A stretch of 64,000 nt of DNA from UKL13-3 sp044353855 (lineage in GTDB: Bacteria; Bacteroidota; Bacteroidia; UKL13-3), in contig JBILBF010000001.1 in the NCBI GenBank assembly GCA_044353855.1, forward strand, positions 620,001-684,000. The letters are read 5' to 3'. The position numbers and the translations under genes are program-made. How positions within the stretch are numbered: position 1 is the stretch's first letter; the number at the start of each line of letters is the position of its first letter. The notes below the pieces were generated by a model that worked only from the letters and a program-made list of their open reading frames with translations, searched no databases and was not told the DNA's origin. Below, piece after piece: positions 35,701 through 44,331 of the stretch.

Positions 35701-35727
35701 AAAAGCCATTCGGACAGAATGGCTTTT
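35701..35727 (-). terminator. Terminator of tRNA-Asn
   Basis: AAAAGCCATTC at 35701-35711 pairs with GAATGGCTTTT at 35717-35727 and has a T run on the minus strand. It sits between tRNA-Asn and the GIY-YIG gene. Confidence 0.75.
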
Positions 35728-35739
35728 GCATTTAATTTG

Positions 35740-35813
35740 CTCCCTGACCTGGACTCGAACCAGGGACCTAGTGATTAACAGTCACTCGCTCTAACCAGCT
35801 GAGCTATCAAGGA
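35740..35813 (-). tRNA. tRNA-Asn (anticodon GTT)
   Basis: On the minus strand 74 bases start TCCTTGA and end TCAGGGA plus G, a complete acceptor stem. The D arm reads GCTCAGCTGGTTAGAGC, the anticodon loop CTGTTAA holds GTT and the T arm is CCTGGTTCGAGTCCAGG. CCA is not encoded. Fragments of this gene appear at 35359-35421 and 35847-35900. Confidence 0.95.
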
Positions 35814-35846
35814 ATATTTTCCGATTTCAAGTTGTCAAAGCTTGTT

Positions 35847-35900
35847 GTTACTTGCTCTAACCTCCCGATAGCTATCGGGAGAGCTATCAAGGAATTTTCC
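35847..35900 (-). repeat. tRNA-Asn 5'-half fragment carrying the palindrome (copy 3) in its D-loop
   Basis: GTTACTTGCTCTAACC at 35847-35862 and GAGCTATCAAGGAA at 35881-35894 match the D arm and 5' acceptor strand of tRNA-Asn with two mismatches. In place of the D-loop bases AGCT sits TCCCGATAGCTATCGGGA (35863-35880). The fragment lies 33 bp beyond the tRNA 5' end. Confidence 0.8.
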
Positions 35901-35977
35901 TTTAAGGGGATGCAATGATAGGATTTGAAATTTAAATACGCAATATTTGCCACGAAAAAATTTAAAATAAAATTAGC

Positions 35978-36895
35978 ATGAGTTTATTAGTCGTTGGTAG
36001 CGTGGCATTTGACGCCATAGAAACACCTTTTGGAAAAACAGATAAAATTGTAGGAGGAGCAGCTTCGTACATTTCATTAGCAACTTCTTACTTTACAAAT
36101 ACCACCAAATTGGTTGCTGTAGTAGGGGATGATTTTCCGCAATCTTTTGTTGAAACCCTAAACAAAAGAGGTGTAAACACGGAAGGATTGCAAGTAAAAC
36201 AAGGAGAGAAATCATTTTTTTGGAGTGGTAAATACCACACAGATATGAATTCGCGTGATACACTGGTTACCGAATTAAATGTTTTAGGCGATTTTGATCC
36301 TATCATTCCTGTATCCTACCAAGATTGTGAATACTTGATGTTGGGAAATTTAACTCCTGCCGTTCAACAAACAGTAATCAACCGGTTAACCAAACGCCCA
36401 AAACTAATTGTAATGGATACCATGAATTTTTGGATGGAAATAGCCATGGATGATTTGAAAAAAACCATTGCGATGGTGGATGTTTTAACAATTAATGATG
36501 AAGAAGCGCGTCAACTTTCTGGGGAATATTCATTGGTAAAAGCTGCAGCCAAAATTATGTCAATGGGTCCAGCCTATTTAATTATTAAAAAAGGAGAAAA
36601 CGGAGCATTGTTGTTTCATGGTAAAGAAGTGTTTTTTGCACCAGCATTACCATTAGAAGAAGTATTTGATCCAACAGGAGCAGGCGATACATTCGCTGGT
36701 GGTTTTATTGGATACCTTGCCAAAACGGATGATATATCATTTGAAAACATGAAAAATGCCATCATTTATGGATCAGCAATGGCTTCGTTTTGTGTTGAGA
36801 AATTTGGTACCGAGCGAATCCTAGATTTGAAAGCGGATGAATTGAAAGCTCGAATAGCACAATTCCAGCAACTCGTGAAGTTTACAATTGACTAA
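35978..36895 (+). CDS. PfkB-family sugar or nucleoside kinase
   Basis: The 305-residue cytosolic kinase shows the PfkB features: VGSVAFDAIETPFG and GGAASYISLA near the front, LTINDEEARQLSG, and the ATP-site motif DPTGAGDTFAGGF with the catalytic Asp. The family includes ribokinase, adenosine kinase and fructokinase; the substrate cannot be told from sequence here. It is the first ordinary chromosomal gene after the tRNA-Asn patch. Confidence 0.9.
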   Translation: MSLLVVGSVAFDAIETPFGKTDKIVGGAASYISLATSYFTNTTKLVAVVGDDFPQSFVETLNKRGVNTEGLQVKQGEKSFFWSGKYHTDMNSRDTLVTELNVLGDFDPIIPVSYQDCEYLMLGNLTPAVQQTVINRLTKRPKLIVMDTMNFWMEIAMDDLKKTIAMVDVLTINDEEARQLSGEYSLVKAAAKIMSMGPAYLIIKKGENGALLFHGKEVFFAPALPLEEVFDPTGAGDTFAGGFIGYLAKTDDISFENMKNAIIYGSAMASFCVEKFGTERILDLKADELKARIAQFQQLVKFTID

Positions 36896-36903
36896 TTTAA
36901 CCA

Positions 36904-36934
36904 TTTGTTAAAACAACCTCAATTGTTACATTTG
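36904..36934 (+). promoter_or_regulatory. Promoter of glutamate dehydrogenase
   Basis: TTTG at 36904-36907, a 19 bp spacer and TACATTTG at 36927-36934 match the Bacteroidota promoter pattern exactly. Transcription would start near 36941, giving a short 24-base leader before the ATG at 36965. Confidence 0.65.
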
Positions 36935-36964
36935 CCGCACTCACAATTAAAGAAATAGCATATT

Positions 36965-38236
36965 ATGTCACAAAACACAGCAACACATAGCAATGATAAT
37001 CCATTTGAATCGATGATGTCTCGTTTCGATGAAGCAGCTCGTATTATTGGTTTAGATGAAGGTTCATATAATGTATTAAAATCGCCACAAAAAGCGGTTA
37101 TTGTTTCTATTCCAGTAACAATGGATAATGGTACCGTTCAAGTTTTTGAAGGCTTTCGTGTTGTACACAATGCTAACTTAGGTCCATCAAAAGGAGGAAT
37201 TCGTTATTCAATGGATGTAAATTTGGACGAAGTAAAAGCATTGGCTGCATGGATGACTTGGAAATGTGCTGTTGTTGGTATTCCATACGGAGGTGGCAAA
37301 GGAGGTATCAAATGCGATCCACGTAAAATGAGCAAAGGTGAATTAGAAAGAATGACACGAGGATACACCGATTTAATGGTTGATGTTTTTGGTCCAGATA
37401 AAGATATTCCCGCACCAGATATGGGAACAGGTCAACAAGAAATGGCTTGGATAATGGATGAGTATTCTAAATTAGTAGGTTATTCATCTCCAGCAGTTGT
37501 AACTGGCAAGCCATTGGTTTTAGGAGGTTCATTAGGCCGTGTTGAAGCTACCGGTCGTGGTGTAATGGTTTCAACCCGCTCAGCATTATCTAAATTGGGC
37601 ATTAGCCCTATTGGATGTACTTGTGCTGTTCAAGGGTTTGGTAACGTAGGTTCTATTTCTGCCAAATTACTGCAAATGCAAGGAATGAAAGTGCTTGCAA
37701 TTAGCGATGTTACTGGTGGGTATTTTAATGCTGAAGGAATTGATATTGAAGCAGCAATTGCTTTCCGCGATGGAAATAATGGAACCTTAGAAGGCTTCAA
37801 AGCAGAAAGAATTAGCAACGAAGAGTTATTAGAGCTTGATGTTACGGTATTAGTTCCAGCTGCAATGGAAAATCAAATTACAGTTGACAATGCTGATAAG
37901 ATAAAAGCAAAATTAATAGTTGAAGGAGCAAACGGACCAACTGTTGCTGGTGCAGACACAATTTTGAACAAAAAAGGAATTATGGTAGTGCCTGATATTT
38001 TGGCAAATGCGGGTGGTGTTACTGTTTCATATTTCGAGTGGGTACAAAATCGTCTGGGTTATTTTTGGACAGAAGAGCGCGTATACCGCAGAGCCGATCG
38101 TGTAATGAAAACTGCTTTTGAATCAGTTTATGCAGCTTCTTTAAAATATAATATTAGCATGCGTATTGCAGCCTACGTTGTATCTATTGCTAAAGTTGCC
38201 GAAGTTGAAAAACTACGTGGCAAGTTTGGGGTATAA
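36965..38236 (+). CDS. Glu/Leu/Phe/Val dehydrogenase (glutamate dehydrogenase)
   Basis: This enzyme interconverts glutamate and 2-oxoglutarate plus ammonia with NAD(P). The 423 residues show the glutamate-site GPSKGGIRYSMDVN, the lysine loop PYGGGKGGIKCDP, the catalytic Asp in PAPDMGTGQQEMAW and the dinucleotide-binding VQGFGNVGSISAK. Length and motifs fit the hexameric class. A good promoter precedes it. It stands alone. Confidence 0.95.
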   Translation: MSQNTATHSNDNPFESMMSRFDEAARIIGLDEGSYNVLKSPQKAVIVSIPVTMDNGTVQVFEGFRVVHNANLGPSKGGIRYSMDVNLDEVKALAAWMTWKCAVVGIPYGGGKGGIKCDPRKMSKGELERMTRGYTDLMVDVFGPDKDIPAPDMGTGQQEMAWIMDEYSKLVGYSSPAVVTGKPLVLGGSLGRVEATGRGVMVSTRSALSKLGISPIGCTCAVQGFGNVGSISAKLLQMQGMKVLAISDVTGGYFNAEGIDIEAAIAFRDGNNGTLEGFKAERISNEELLELDVTVLVPAAMENQITVDNADKIKAKLIVEGANGPTVAGADTILNKKGIMVVPDILANAGGVTVSYFEWVQNRLGYFWTEERVYRRADRVMKTAFESVYAASLKYNISMRIAAYVVSIAKVAEVEKLRGKFGV

Positions 38237-38312
38237 TTGATTCATATTTAATTGCCACTTATTCGCTCAAACTGCATTTATGGTTTAAACCAATGCTTCA
38301 AGATCTGAGTTA

Positions 38313-39005
38313 ATGAGTGGCGATATTTTTTACTATTTAATATACAAAATAATGCTACACAGAGAGGGTAAAGTCACTATAATGTTAACCTTGGTTTTCT
38401 TGTTTGTACTCAATGGTACAATTGGATATTTTTTCCCCGAAACAGTGTGGTTGCAAAATATTTTTATAGCTTTATCTATTGTATTTTTAATCATTATTCT
38501 TCAGTTTTTTCGCAATCCCTCAATTAAGCCAACACTGGGAGATAATTTAGTTATCTCTCCTGCTGATGGAAAAGTTGTTGTTATTGAAGAAGTAATGGAG
38601 ACCGAGTTTTTTAATGAAAAACGTATTCAGGTTTCCGTATTTATGTCGCCCTTTAATGTGCATGTAAACCGCAATCCAGTAGGTGGAGTTGTAAAATACT
38701 TTAAATACCATAAAGGTAAATATTTGGTAGCTTGGCATCCTAAATCAAGTACCGAAAACGAACGCACAACAACCGTAATTGAAACACCAAACAAAGTACA
38801 AATTTTGTTTCGTCAAATTGCTGGAGCCTTGGCTAAGCGTATTGTATGGTATGTAAAAGAAGGGCAATCCGTGCAACAAGCTGGCGAAATGGGGTTTATT
38901 AAATTTGGATCACGTGTTGATATATATTTGCCCCTACATACCAATATAAAAGTAGAACTTAATCAGGTTGTTAAAGGAGGCCGAACTATTTTAGCAGAGT
39001 TATAA
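38313..39005 (+). CDS. psd: Phosphatidylserine decarboxylase family protein
   Basis: This pyruvoyl enzyme converts phosphatidylserine to phosphatidylethanolamine at the membrane. The 230 residues have two N-terminal membrane helices (about 20-65), then VISPADGKVVVIEE, FMSPFNVHVNRNPVGG and the self-cleavage site KFGSRVDIYLP, where the Gly-Ser bond is cut to form the pyruvoyl subunit. It is of the short type lacking the N-terminal domain of E. coli Psd. The second Met (MLHREGK, at 38352) is an alternative start. The matching phosphatidylserine synthase is not in the window. Confidence 0.92.
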   Translation: MSGDIFYYLIYKIMLHREGKVTIMLTLVFLFVLNGTIGYFFPETVWLQNIFIALSIVFLIIILQFFRNPSIKPTLGDNLVISPADGKVVVIEEVMETEFFNEKRIQVSVFMSPFNVHVNRNPVGGVVKYFKYHKGKYLVAWHPKSSTENERTTTVIETPNKVQILFRQIAGALAKRIVWYVKEGQSVQQAGEMGFIKFGSRVDIYLPLHTNIKVELNQVVKGGRTILAEL

Positions 39006-39065
39006 GTTATACTTTTATTAACAAAATACTGTTATATTTGAGTTATCAATTTAAATAAAAATACC

Positions 39066-39338
39066 ATGAAAAAATTATTCGTATTGTCGGTATGTATCGT
39101 GTTAAGTGCAGTTGCTTTTGCTCAAACACCAACCAAAAAAGATGCTCCCAAAGCAGCTACATCATTAACGGTATCACAACCAGCTGCAACTGATGCAGAA
39201 GTTTCGAGTGTGGTTTTAGATACTAAAAAGGCTGCTAAAAAAGAATGCAGCGTTGAAGAGAAAAAAGCTTGCGGAACAAAGTCAGGCAAAAAATCATGCT
39301 GCAGCAGTGCAGATAGTAAAAAAGAAGAAAACAAATAA
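39066..39338 (+). CDS. Small Lys/Cys-rich exported protein
   Basis: The 90 residues begin with a clear signal peptide (MKKLFVLSVCIVLSAVAFAQ) and continue as a low-complexity Lys/Ala/Thr-rich tail with four Cys (KECSV, KACGT, SCCSS). It has no recognised domain; the composition suggests a periplasmic peptide that binds metal or forms disulphides, which is guesswork. A -7-like TATATTTG at 39033-39040 and a terminator frame it as a single gene. Confidence 0.8.
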   Translation: MKKLFVLSVCIVLSAVAFAQTPTKKDAPKAATSLTVSQPAATDAEVSSVVLDTKKAAKKECSVEEKKACGTKSGKKSCCSSADSKKEENK

Positions 39339-39354
39339 TAGTGTTTTCGTTTTT

Positions 39355-39392
39355 AAAAAAAAGCCATCACGCAATGCGGAATGGCTTTTTTT
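39355..39392. terminator. Terminator after the small exported protein
   Basis: AAGCCAT and ATGGCTT arms with flanking A and T runs form a near-symmetric hairpin that can also serve the convergent kinase gene. Confidence 0.75.
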
Positions 39393-39409
39393 ATGCTCAT
39401 TATTGTTGA

Positions 39410-41449
39410 TTAGCTTTGTAGCGGTAAGCTAAAAAAGAAAGATGTTCCGTTGTCTTTTTGGCTTTCTGCCCAAATTGTTCCTCCATTTCTTTCTATAAAG
39501 TCTTTGCAAAGCATTAATCCGAGGCCAGTTCCTTTTTCGTTTGCAGTACCTTTGGTGCTCGGGTGTTCATGTTGGTTAAATAATTTGGCTAAATTTTCTG
39601 TGCTTATACCTACTCCGTTGTCTTTTATTTCTACAATACATTTCTGCTCTGTTATTGATGCCAATAATGAAATTGAACCACTTTCAGGTGTGAACTTTAT
39701 TGCGTTTGAAATCAAATTTCGCAATACTAAGTTTATCATATCAATATCGGCAAATGCAGTTATGTTTTCGTCTACAGAATTAACCAGGGAAATGTTTTTT
39801 TGATGTGCCGCTGAGTTTAATAAATTGATGTTTTCTTGTGAGAGTGAATGGATATTTAGTTTTTGACGGTGAATGGTTACTCCTTTGATTTGCGCAGATG
39901 CCCATATCAATAAATTTTCTAATAAATCAATCGTGTTTTCTACAGAACTGGAAATCTGTTTGGTAATCTCTGAAGTATCTATGGGGACATACTCTTTATT
40001 ACTCACTAAATCAAAATAGAGCTTCATTGTGGTCAAATTGTTTCGTAAATCATGTGATATGATAGAAAAGAAACGATCCTTGACACTATTCAGTTGATCT
40101 AGTTTTTCTTTTTGCTCCATAATCGAAGCGTTTTTATCAATTAATTCAATCTGCTGCTTTCGCAAGTTTTTGGCTATACGCCTGTTTTGAATTGTAAAAG
40201 CTATAAGAAAAATAAATAGGACTCCTAAAACAATAGAAGCTATTGTAAATAGATTGGTAACAGCTTTTTCTTTGGTAAGTTCTATTTCATTTATTTGTTG
40301 TTCTTTATGCAGCAATTCTATTTGTTGTTGTTTTTTTTCTGATTCATATACAAGGAGTTGATCTGTTAGTTTTTTCAAACTGCTGTCGTTAAAAATGGAG
40401 TCTTTTAACTCTTTGCTTAACGTACTAAAAGTAGTTGCTTTTTCATTTTCTTGGGTAAGTTTATAAACTATAGCTAAACCTTGATAAGCCTCTTCCAATT
40501 CAATTTTTGAATCTATATTTTTGGAGAGTTGAATCGCTTTTTGATAAGATTGAATCGCTTTATCATAAAGCCGAATGGAAACAAAAGTTGCACCCATGGC
40601 ATTGTAGTTAGATACCATAATGGGCAGTGCTTTAATTTGTTCGCTCATAAACAATGAACGCTTAAAGTAGTTTATAGCTTTTTCAGAATGACCATCAAGT
40701 TGTTCAATTGTTCCTAATTGATACAAGGTTGATGCAATGCCTGGATTGTTATTAAATTCAGTATATAAGGCTAATGATTTCAAGAAATAAGTTTTTGCTT
40801 TTTGAGGTTCCTGTTGTCGCAAGTAACTATTGCCAATATTGTCGTATCCAACAAGTGCTCTAAATTTATCGGATGATTCTTCGTATAAGCTGATTGCTTT
40901 TAAATTGTATTCAATTGATTTGGAGAAATTATTTTGACGGGCATAAATGCTTCCAAGAGCGTTAAATACATTAACCATTCCCACTTTGTCTTTTAATTCT
41001 TCATAATACCTCAAAGCCTTTAAATAGTTTTCGGAAGAAAGCGGTAAGTTTCCTTGTGAGAAATAAATACCCGCAAGAGCTGCAGTTACATCTGCAATAT
41101 TTTTGGTGTTTTTTAAATTTACATAATAACCTAATGCTTCTGTGTAATGCTCTTTTGCAGTGGTTATGCCCATTCTAAACTCAATTGCAGCAAGTGTTTG
41201 TAAAGCTTTAGCATGTGATGCATCATCTTTTAATTCGGTTGCATACTGTATAGCTTGGTTTAAATACTGAATGGCAAGCTGTGGATTGTTGTTTCGATTT
41301 AGCTGTGCAATAATTTGCAATGCAACTAATTTATCTGCGTCAGCTCCAGTACTAATGATTTGTTGTAAACTATCTGAATTGATTTGCTGAGCGAATAGTT
41401 GTACACTAAAAATAACTGAAATACATAAATGATAAATTACCTTTTTCAA
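39410..41449 (-). CDS. TPR-containing sensor histidine kinase
   Basis: The 679-residue protein has a signal peptide (ending LFAQQ), periplasmic tetratricopeptide repeats at about 45-340, a coiled coil at 355-395 and one membrane helix at about 398-418. Next come a HisKA domain with His466 in FFSIISHDLRNN and an HATPase domain with the N box (LRNLISNAIKF), DNGVGIS and GTGLGLMLCKDF. It should autophosphorylate and pass phosphate to the response regulator whose gene precedes it with a 4 bp overlap. The signal is unknown. The sensor half closely resembles the protein at 61030-62319. Confidence 0.93.
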   Translation of the reverse strand: MKKVIYHLCISVIFSVQLFAQQINSDSLQQIISTGADADKLVALQIIAQLNRNNNPQLAIQYLNQAIQYATELKDDASHAKALQTLAAIEFRMGITTAKEHYTEALGYYVNLKNTKNIADVTAALAGIYFSQGNLPLSSENYLKALRYYEELKDKVGMVNVFNALGSIYARQNNFSKSIEYNLKAISLYEESSDKFRALVGYDNIGNSYLRQQEPQKAKTYFLKSLALYTEFNNNPGIASTLYQLGTIEQLDGHSEKAINYFKRSLFMSEQIKALPIMVSNYNAMGATFVSIRLYDKAIQSYQKAIQLSKNIDSKIELEEAYQGLAIVYKLTQENEKATTFSTLSKELKDSIFNDSSLKKLTDQLLVYESEKKQQQIELLHKEQQINEIELTKEKAVTNLFTIASIVLGVLFIFLIAFTIQNRRIAKNLRKQQIELIDKNASIMEQKEKLDQLNSVKDRFFSIISHDLRNNLTTMKLYFDLVSNKEYVPIDTSEITKQISSSVENTIDLLENLLIWASAQIKGVTIHRQKLNIHSLSQENINLLNSAAHQKNISLVNSVDENITAFADIDMINLVLRNLISNAIKFTPESGSISLLASITEQKCIVEIKDNGVGISTENLAKLFNQHEHPSTKGTANEKGTGLGLMLCKDFIERNGGTIWAESQKDNGTSFFFSLPLQS

Positions 41450-42159
41450 CTGGTTACATTTTCTGCTAATTTAAATCCACTTCCATGAATATTCACTATT
41501 TCAACTGTAGTATCTTCTTTAAGGAGTTTTCTTAGCTTATTAATATATACATCTAAATTACGTGCTGTGTAAAAATCATCTCGTCCCCATACACTCAGCA
41601 ATATTGCATTTCGGCTTATTAAATTGTTTTTGTTTACAATAAAAAGTTTAAGCAACTCTGCCTCTGTTGTACTAATTCTTTTTTCATTTCCAAACTGTTT
41701 AAGGATGTGAAGGGTATAGTCTACTTCGGTATACCCTGCAACTAAAATTTCATCCTTTGAAGCAATTCCTGGTTGTGCGAGTTGTGTTCTTTTAATGATT
41801 GCTTTGATTCGTGCAATGAGCTCTTGAGTACTAAAAGGTTTAGTGATGTATTCATCTCCCCCAATTTCAAACCCTTTTAACTTATCTTCTTCTGCTGAGT
41901 TTGCAGTTAAAAAAATAATGGGTACATGTTTATTCGTTAGTCTAATTTCTGCAGCAAGTTCAAATCCGTTTTTTTTCGGCATGTTTACATCAAAAATACA
42001 TAAATCAAAACGCTCTGTTTTAAAAGTTTCAAGTCCCTCAACACCATCTTTACATAATTTGATTGTAAATCCAGCCAATCGCAAATTCTCTTTTAATAAG
42101 ATACCTAAACTGCTTTCATCTTCAACAAGTAATAAATGAGGGAATACTTCCTTTTGCAT
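41446..42159 (-). CDS. OmpR-family response regulator
   Basis: The 237 residues comprise a receiver domain with phosphoacceptor Asp57 (LCIFDVNMPKKNG), Glu13/Asp14, and the conserved Thr/Lys (FLTANS and YITKPFS), followed by a winged-helix DNA-binding domain at about 140-232 (STTEAELLKLF and VDVYINKLRKLLKED). It is the partner of the overlapping kinase gene. About 190 bp upstream without a gene separate it from the type III PKS operon, which it might control; this is only positional. Confidence 0.94.
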   Translation of the reverse strand: MQKEVFPHLLLVEDESSLGILLKENLRLAGFTIKLCKDGVEGLETFKTERFDLCIFDVNMPKKNGFELAAEIRLTNKHVPIIFLTANSAEEDKLKGFEIGGDEYITKPFSTQELIARIKAIIKRTQLAQPGIASKDEILVAGYTEVDYTLHILKQFGNEKRISTTEAELLKLFIVNKNNLISRNAILLSVWGRDDFYTARNLDVYINKLRKLLKEDTTVEIVNIHGSGFKLAENVTS

Positions 42160-42362
42160 AAGCTGATGTTGGTTTTGAACAAATGTATAGCATTCATATT
42201 TCTTCTTAAAATATTTATAACAGAAGCTTCTTAATATATTCTAAATTAATCTTCATTATTTAGTTTCTATTGATATTAAGACGTTGGTTAATGTTTTCTT
42301 AAAAATGAAATTATTGAATTTTAGAATCAAAATGAACATACTTCACTACATTGCTTAAACTT

Positions 42363-43217
42363 ATGTTATACCAAAATACACTCAAACTTCTTCGAATTCC
42401 CTTTTCGATTTTTTTGATGCCTGTTTTTTTATTTGCATTAAGCCAAACACAACCTATTAATTGGATGCACGCAAGTTTACTTTTTATCGTGCTACATATC
42501 TTTATTTATCCATCAAGCAATGCTTATAATAGTTATATGGATAAAGATGAAACGAGTATTGGTGGACTCGAATTTCCACCACAAGCCACTAAACAACTTT
42601 TTTATGCGAGTATATTAATGGATAGTATAGGGCTTATTATTACTGCTTATATTAGCCTTCATGCAGTTGTCTGTATTGGACTATATATTTTAGCTTCTCG
42701 CTTATATAGTTATCGTGGTATAAGGTTAAAACAGTTTCCTGTTGTAGGTTTTTTAACGGTTGTTTTTTTCCAAGGTTTTTTTACTTTTTATTTTTGTCAA
42801 ACCAATATAGGTATTGGCAATATAAATTGGATTGCAGCTATTGCGGCTTCTTTTCTTATTGCAGGAGTGTATCCGCTTACACAAATATACCAACATGTAG
42901 CTGATGCAAAAGATGGTGTCCAAACCATTAGTATGCTGCTTGGGTATAAAGGTACATTCCTTTTTACAGTTGCCATGTTTACAATTGCCAATGCACTATT
43001 GTTTTATTGTTTTGCCATACAACATAATGAACATCATTTTTGGATATTAAGCGGATTGTTGTTTCCTACCATTGTATATTTTTTGTATTGGATGAATATC
43101 GTATGGAAAGATGAAACACAAGCAAATTTTAAAAACACTATGCGAATGAATTTGATAGCCTCAAGTACTATGAATTGCTGTTTTCTAATATTATTATTTC
43201 TGAATCTACATACATGA
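42363..43217 (+). CDS. UbiA-family prenyltransferase
   Basis: This integral membrane protein of 284 residues has about eight helices. The first Asp-rich motif reads NAYNSYMDKDE (N53 to D62), the second reads DAKDGVQTIS (D181, D184); both bind Mg-diphosphate in UbiA enzymes, which attach prenyl chains to aromatic rings or lipids. The start is the ATG at 42363, four codons after a TTG. The stop overlaps the type III PKS start (ATGA), so it probably supplies a prenyl group to the polyketide product. The acceptor is not known. Confidence 0.88.
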   Translation: MLYQNTLKLLRIPFSIFLMPVFLFALSQTQPINWMHASLLFIVLHIFIYPSSNAYNSYMDKDETSIGGLEFPPQATKQLFYASILMDSIGLIITAYISLHAVVCIGLYILASRLYSYRGIRLKQFPVVGFLTVVFFQGFFTFYFCQTNIGIGNINWIAAIAASFLIAGVYPLTQIYQHVADAKDGVQTISMLLGYKGTFLFTVAMFTIANALLFYCFAIQHNEHHFWILSGLLFPTIVYFLYWMNIVWKDETQANFKNTMRMNLIASSTMNCCFLILLFLNLHT

Positions 43218-44305
43218 GCAAACTTATATCAATTGGCACGGCAACGCCCGAATTTGAAATCAACCAAATGGATATACATGCCTTTATGGATGTAATTTAT
43301 GATGGAACAATAGAAGAAAAACGTAGGCTAAAATTATTGTACGAGCGAAGTGGAATAAACAAACGATTTTCTGTAATACCTGATTATGACACTCAATTAA
43401 AAGAGCGGACGTTATATGCTCAAACTAAAAACTTAGAACCGTTTCCTTCTATAGAATTGCGTATGGCTAAATACCAGCAAAAAGCTGCTCCATTAGCAGT
43501 AAATGCTAGCCATCAGGCTTTCCAAAACAGTTCGTTTTTGCCTCAACAAGTTACACATTTAATTACAGTTTCGTGTACAGGGATGTCGGCACCAGGGTTG
43601 GATTTGGAGGTAATGGAGTTATTAAACCTGCCAAATTATACCGAGCGTACTTCTGTCAATTTTATGGGGTGCTATGCTGCTGTTCATGCACTTAAACAAG
43701 CAGATGCTATTTGCAACAGTAGACCAAATGCATGTGTGCTTATTGTATGTGTAGAGTTGTGTACACTGCATTTCCAAAAAACCAAAGATTATGATAATTT
43801 AACCGCTAATGCTATTTTTGGTGATGGCGCTGCTGCATGTATTGTGGTTAGTGATGAATTGGATACTCATTCTCAATCTGCTTCTATTCAATCTTTTTAT
43901 AGCGAAGTACATGCTAGTGGAAAACAAGACATGGCATGGCAAGTGTCATCTACTGGTTTTTTGATGACGTTGAGCGCTTATATTCCACAGTTAATTGAAA
44001 GCAATATTGACCAGCTTTTACAACATGCATTAGGTAAATATGGTATTTCCCAAAATGAAATTGCGGGTTGGGCAATTCATCCAGGTGGTCGTAAAATTGT
44101 GGAAGTAATAGCATCAAAATTGCAACTAAAACAAGATGATGTGAAACACTCTTACCAAGTATTACATGATTATGGTAACATGTCATCACCAACAATTTTA
44201 TTTGTGTTAAAACAAATGTTAGAAGACAATACACTAAAGGGTAATATTTTTGGTGCAGCATTTGGTCCGGGTTTAACCATGGAAACATTTTTAATTCACA
44301 AGTAA
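43214..44305 (+). CDS. Type III polyketide synthase (chalcone-synthase-like)
   Basis: The 363 residues carry the catalytic triad of the family: Cys121 in TVSCTGMSAPGLDL, His289 in WAIHPGGRK and Asn322 in YGNMSSPT. The closing motif is GPGLTMETFL. Such enzymes extend an acyl-CoA with malonyl-CoA to make resorcinols, pyrones or naphthalenes. The start is the ATG at 43214, inside the UbiA stop. It is the second gene of a five-gene operon that resembles alkylresorcinol-type clusters with an added prenyltransferase. Confidence 0.95.
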   Translation: MSKLISIGTATPEFEINQMDIHAFMDVIYDGTIEEKRRLKLLYERSGINKRFSVIPDYDTQLKERTLYAQTKNLEPFPSIELRMAKYQQKAAPLAVNASHQAFQNSSFLPQQVTHLITVSCTGMSAPGLDLEVMELLNLPNYTERTSVNFMGCYAAVHALKQADAICNSRPNACVLIVCVELCTLHFQKTKDYDNLTANAIFGDGAAACIVVSDELDTHSQSASIQSFYSEVHASGKQDMAWQVSSTGFLMTLSAYIPQLIESNIDQLLQHALGKYGISQNEIAGWAIHPGGRKIVEVIASKLQLKQDDVKHSYQVLHDYGNMSSPTILFVLKQMLEDNTLKGNIFGAAFGPGLTMETFLIHK

Positions 44306-44331
44306 TTTATGTTGATTTAGCACCTATTAAT

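Noticed and set aside
33300..35970. Insertion sequence or integrase-bearing island
   Set aside because: No transposase or tyrosine recombinase is encoded; only the GIY-YIG nuclease could act on DNA.
39410..42159. PorXY, the T9SS-linked two-component pair
   Set aside because: PorX has a PglZ-type output domain; this regulator has a winged helix, and the kinase has TPRs.
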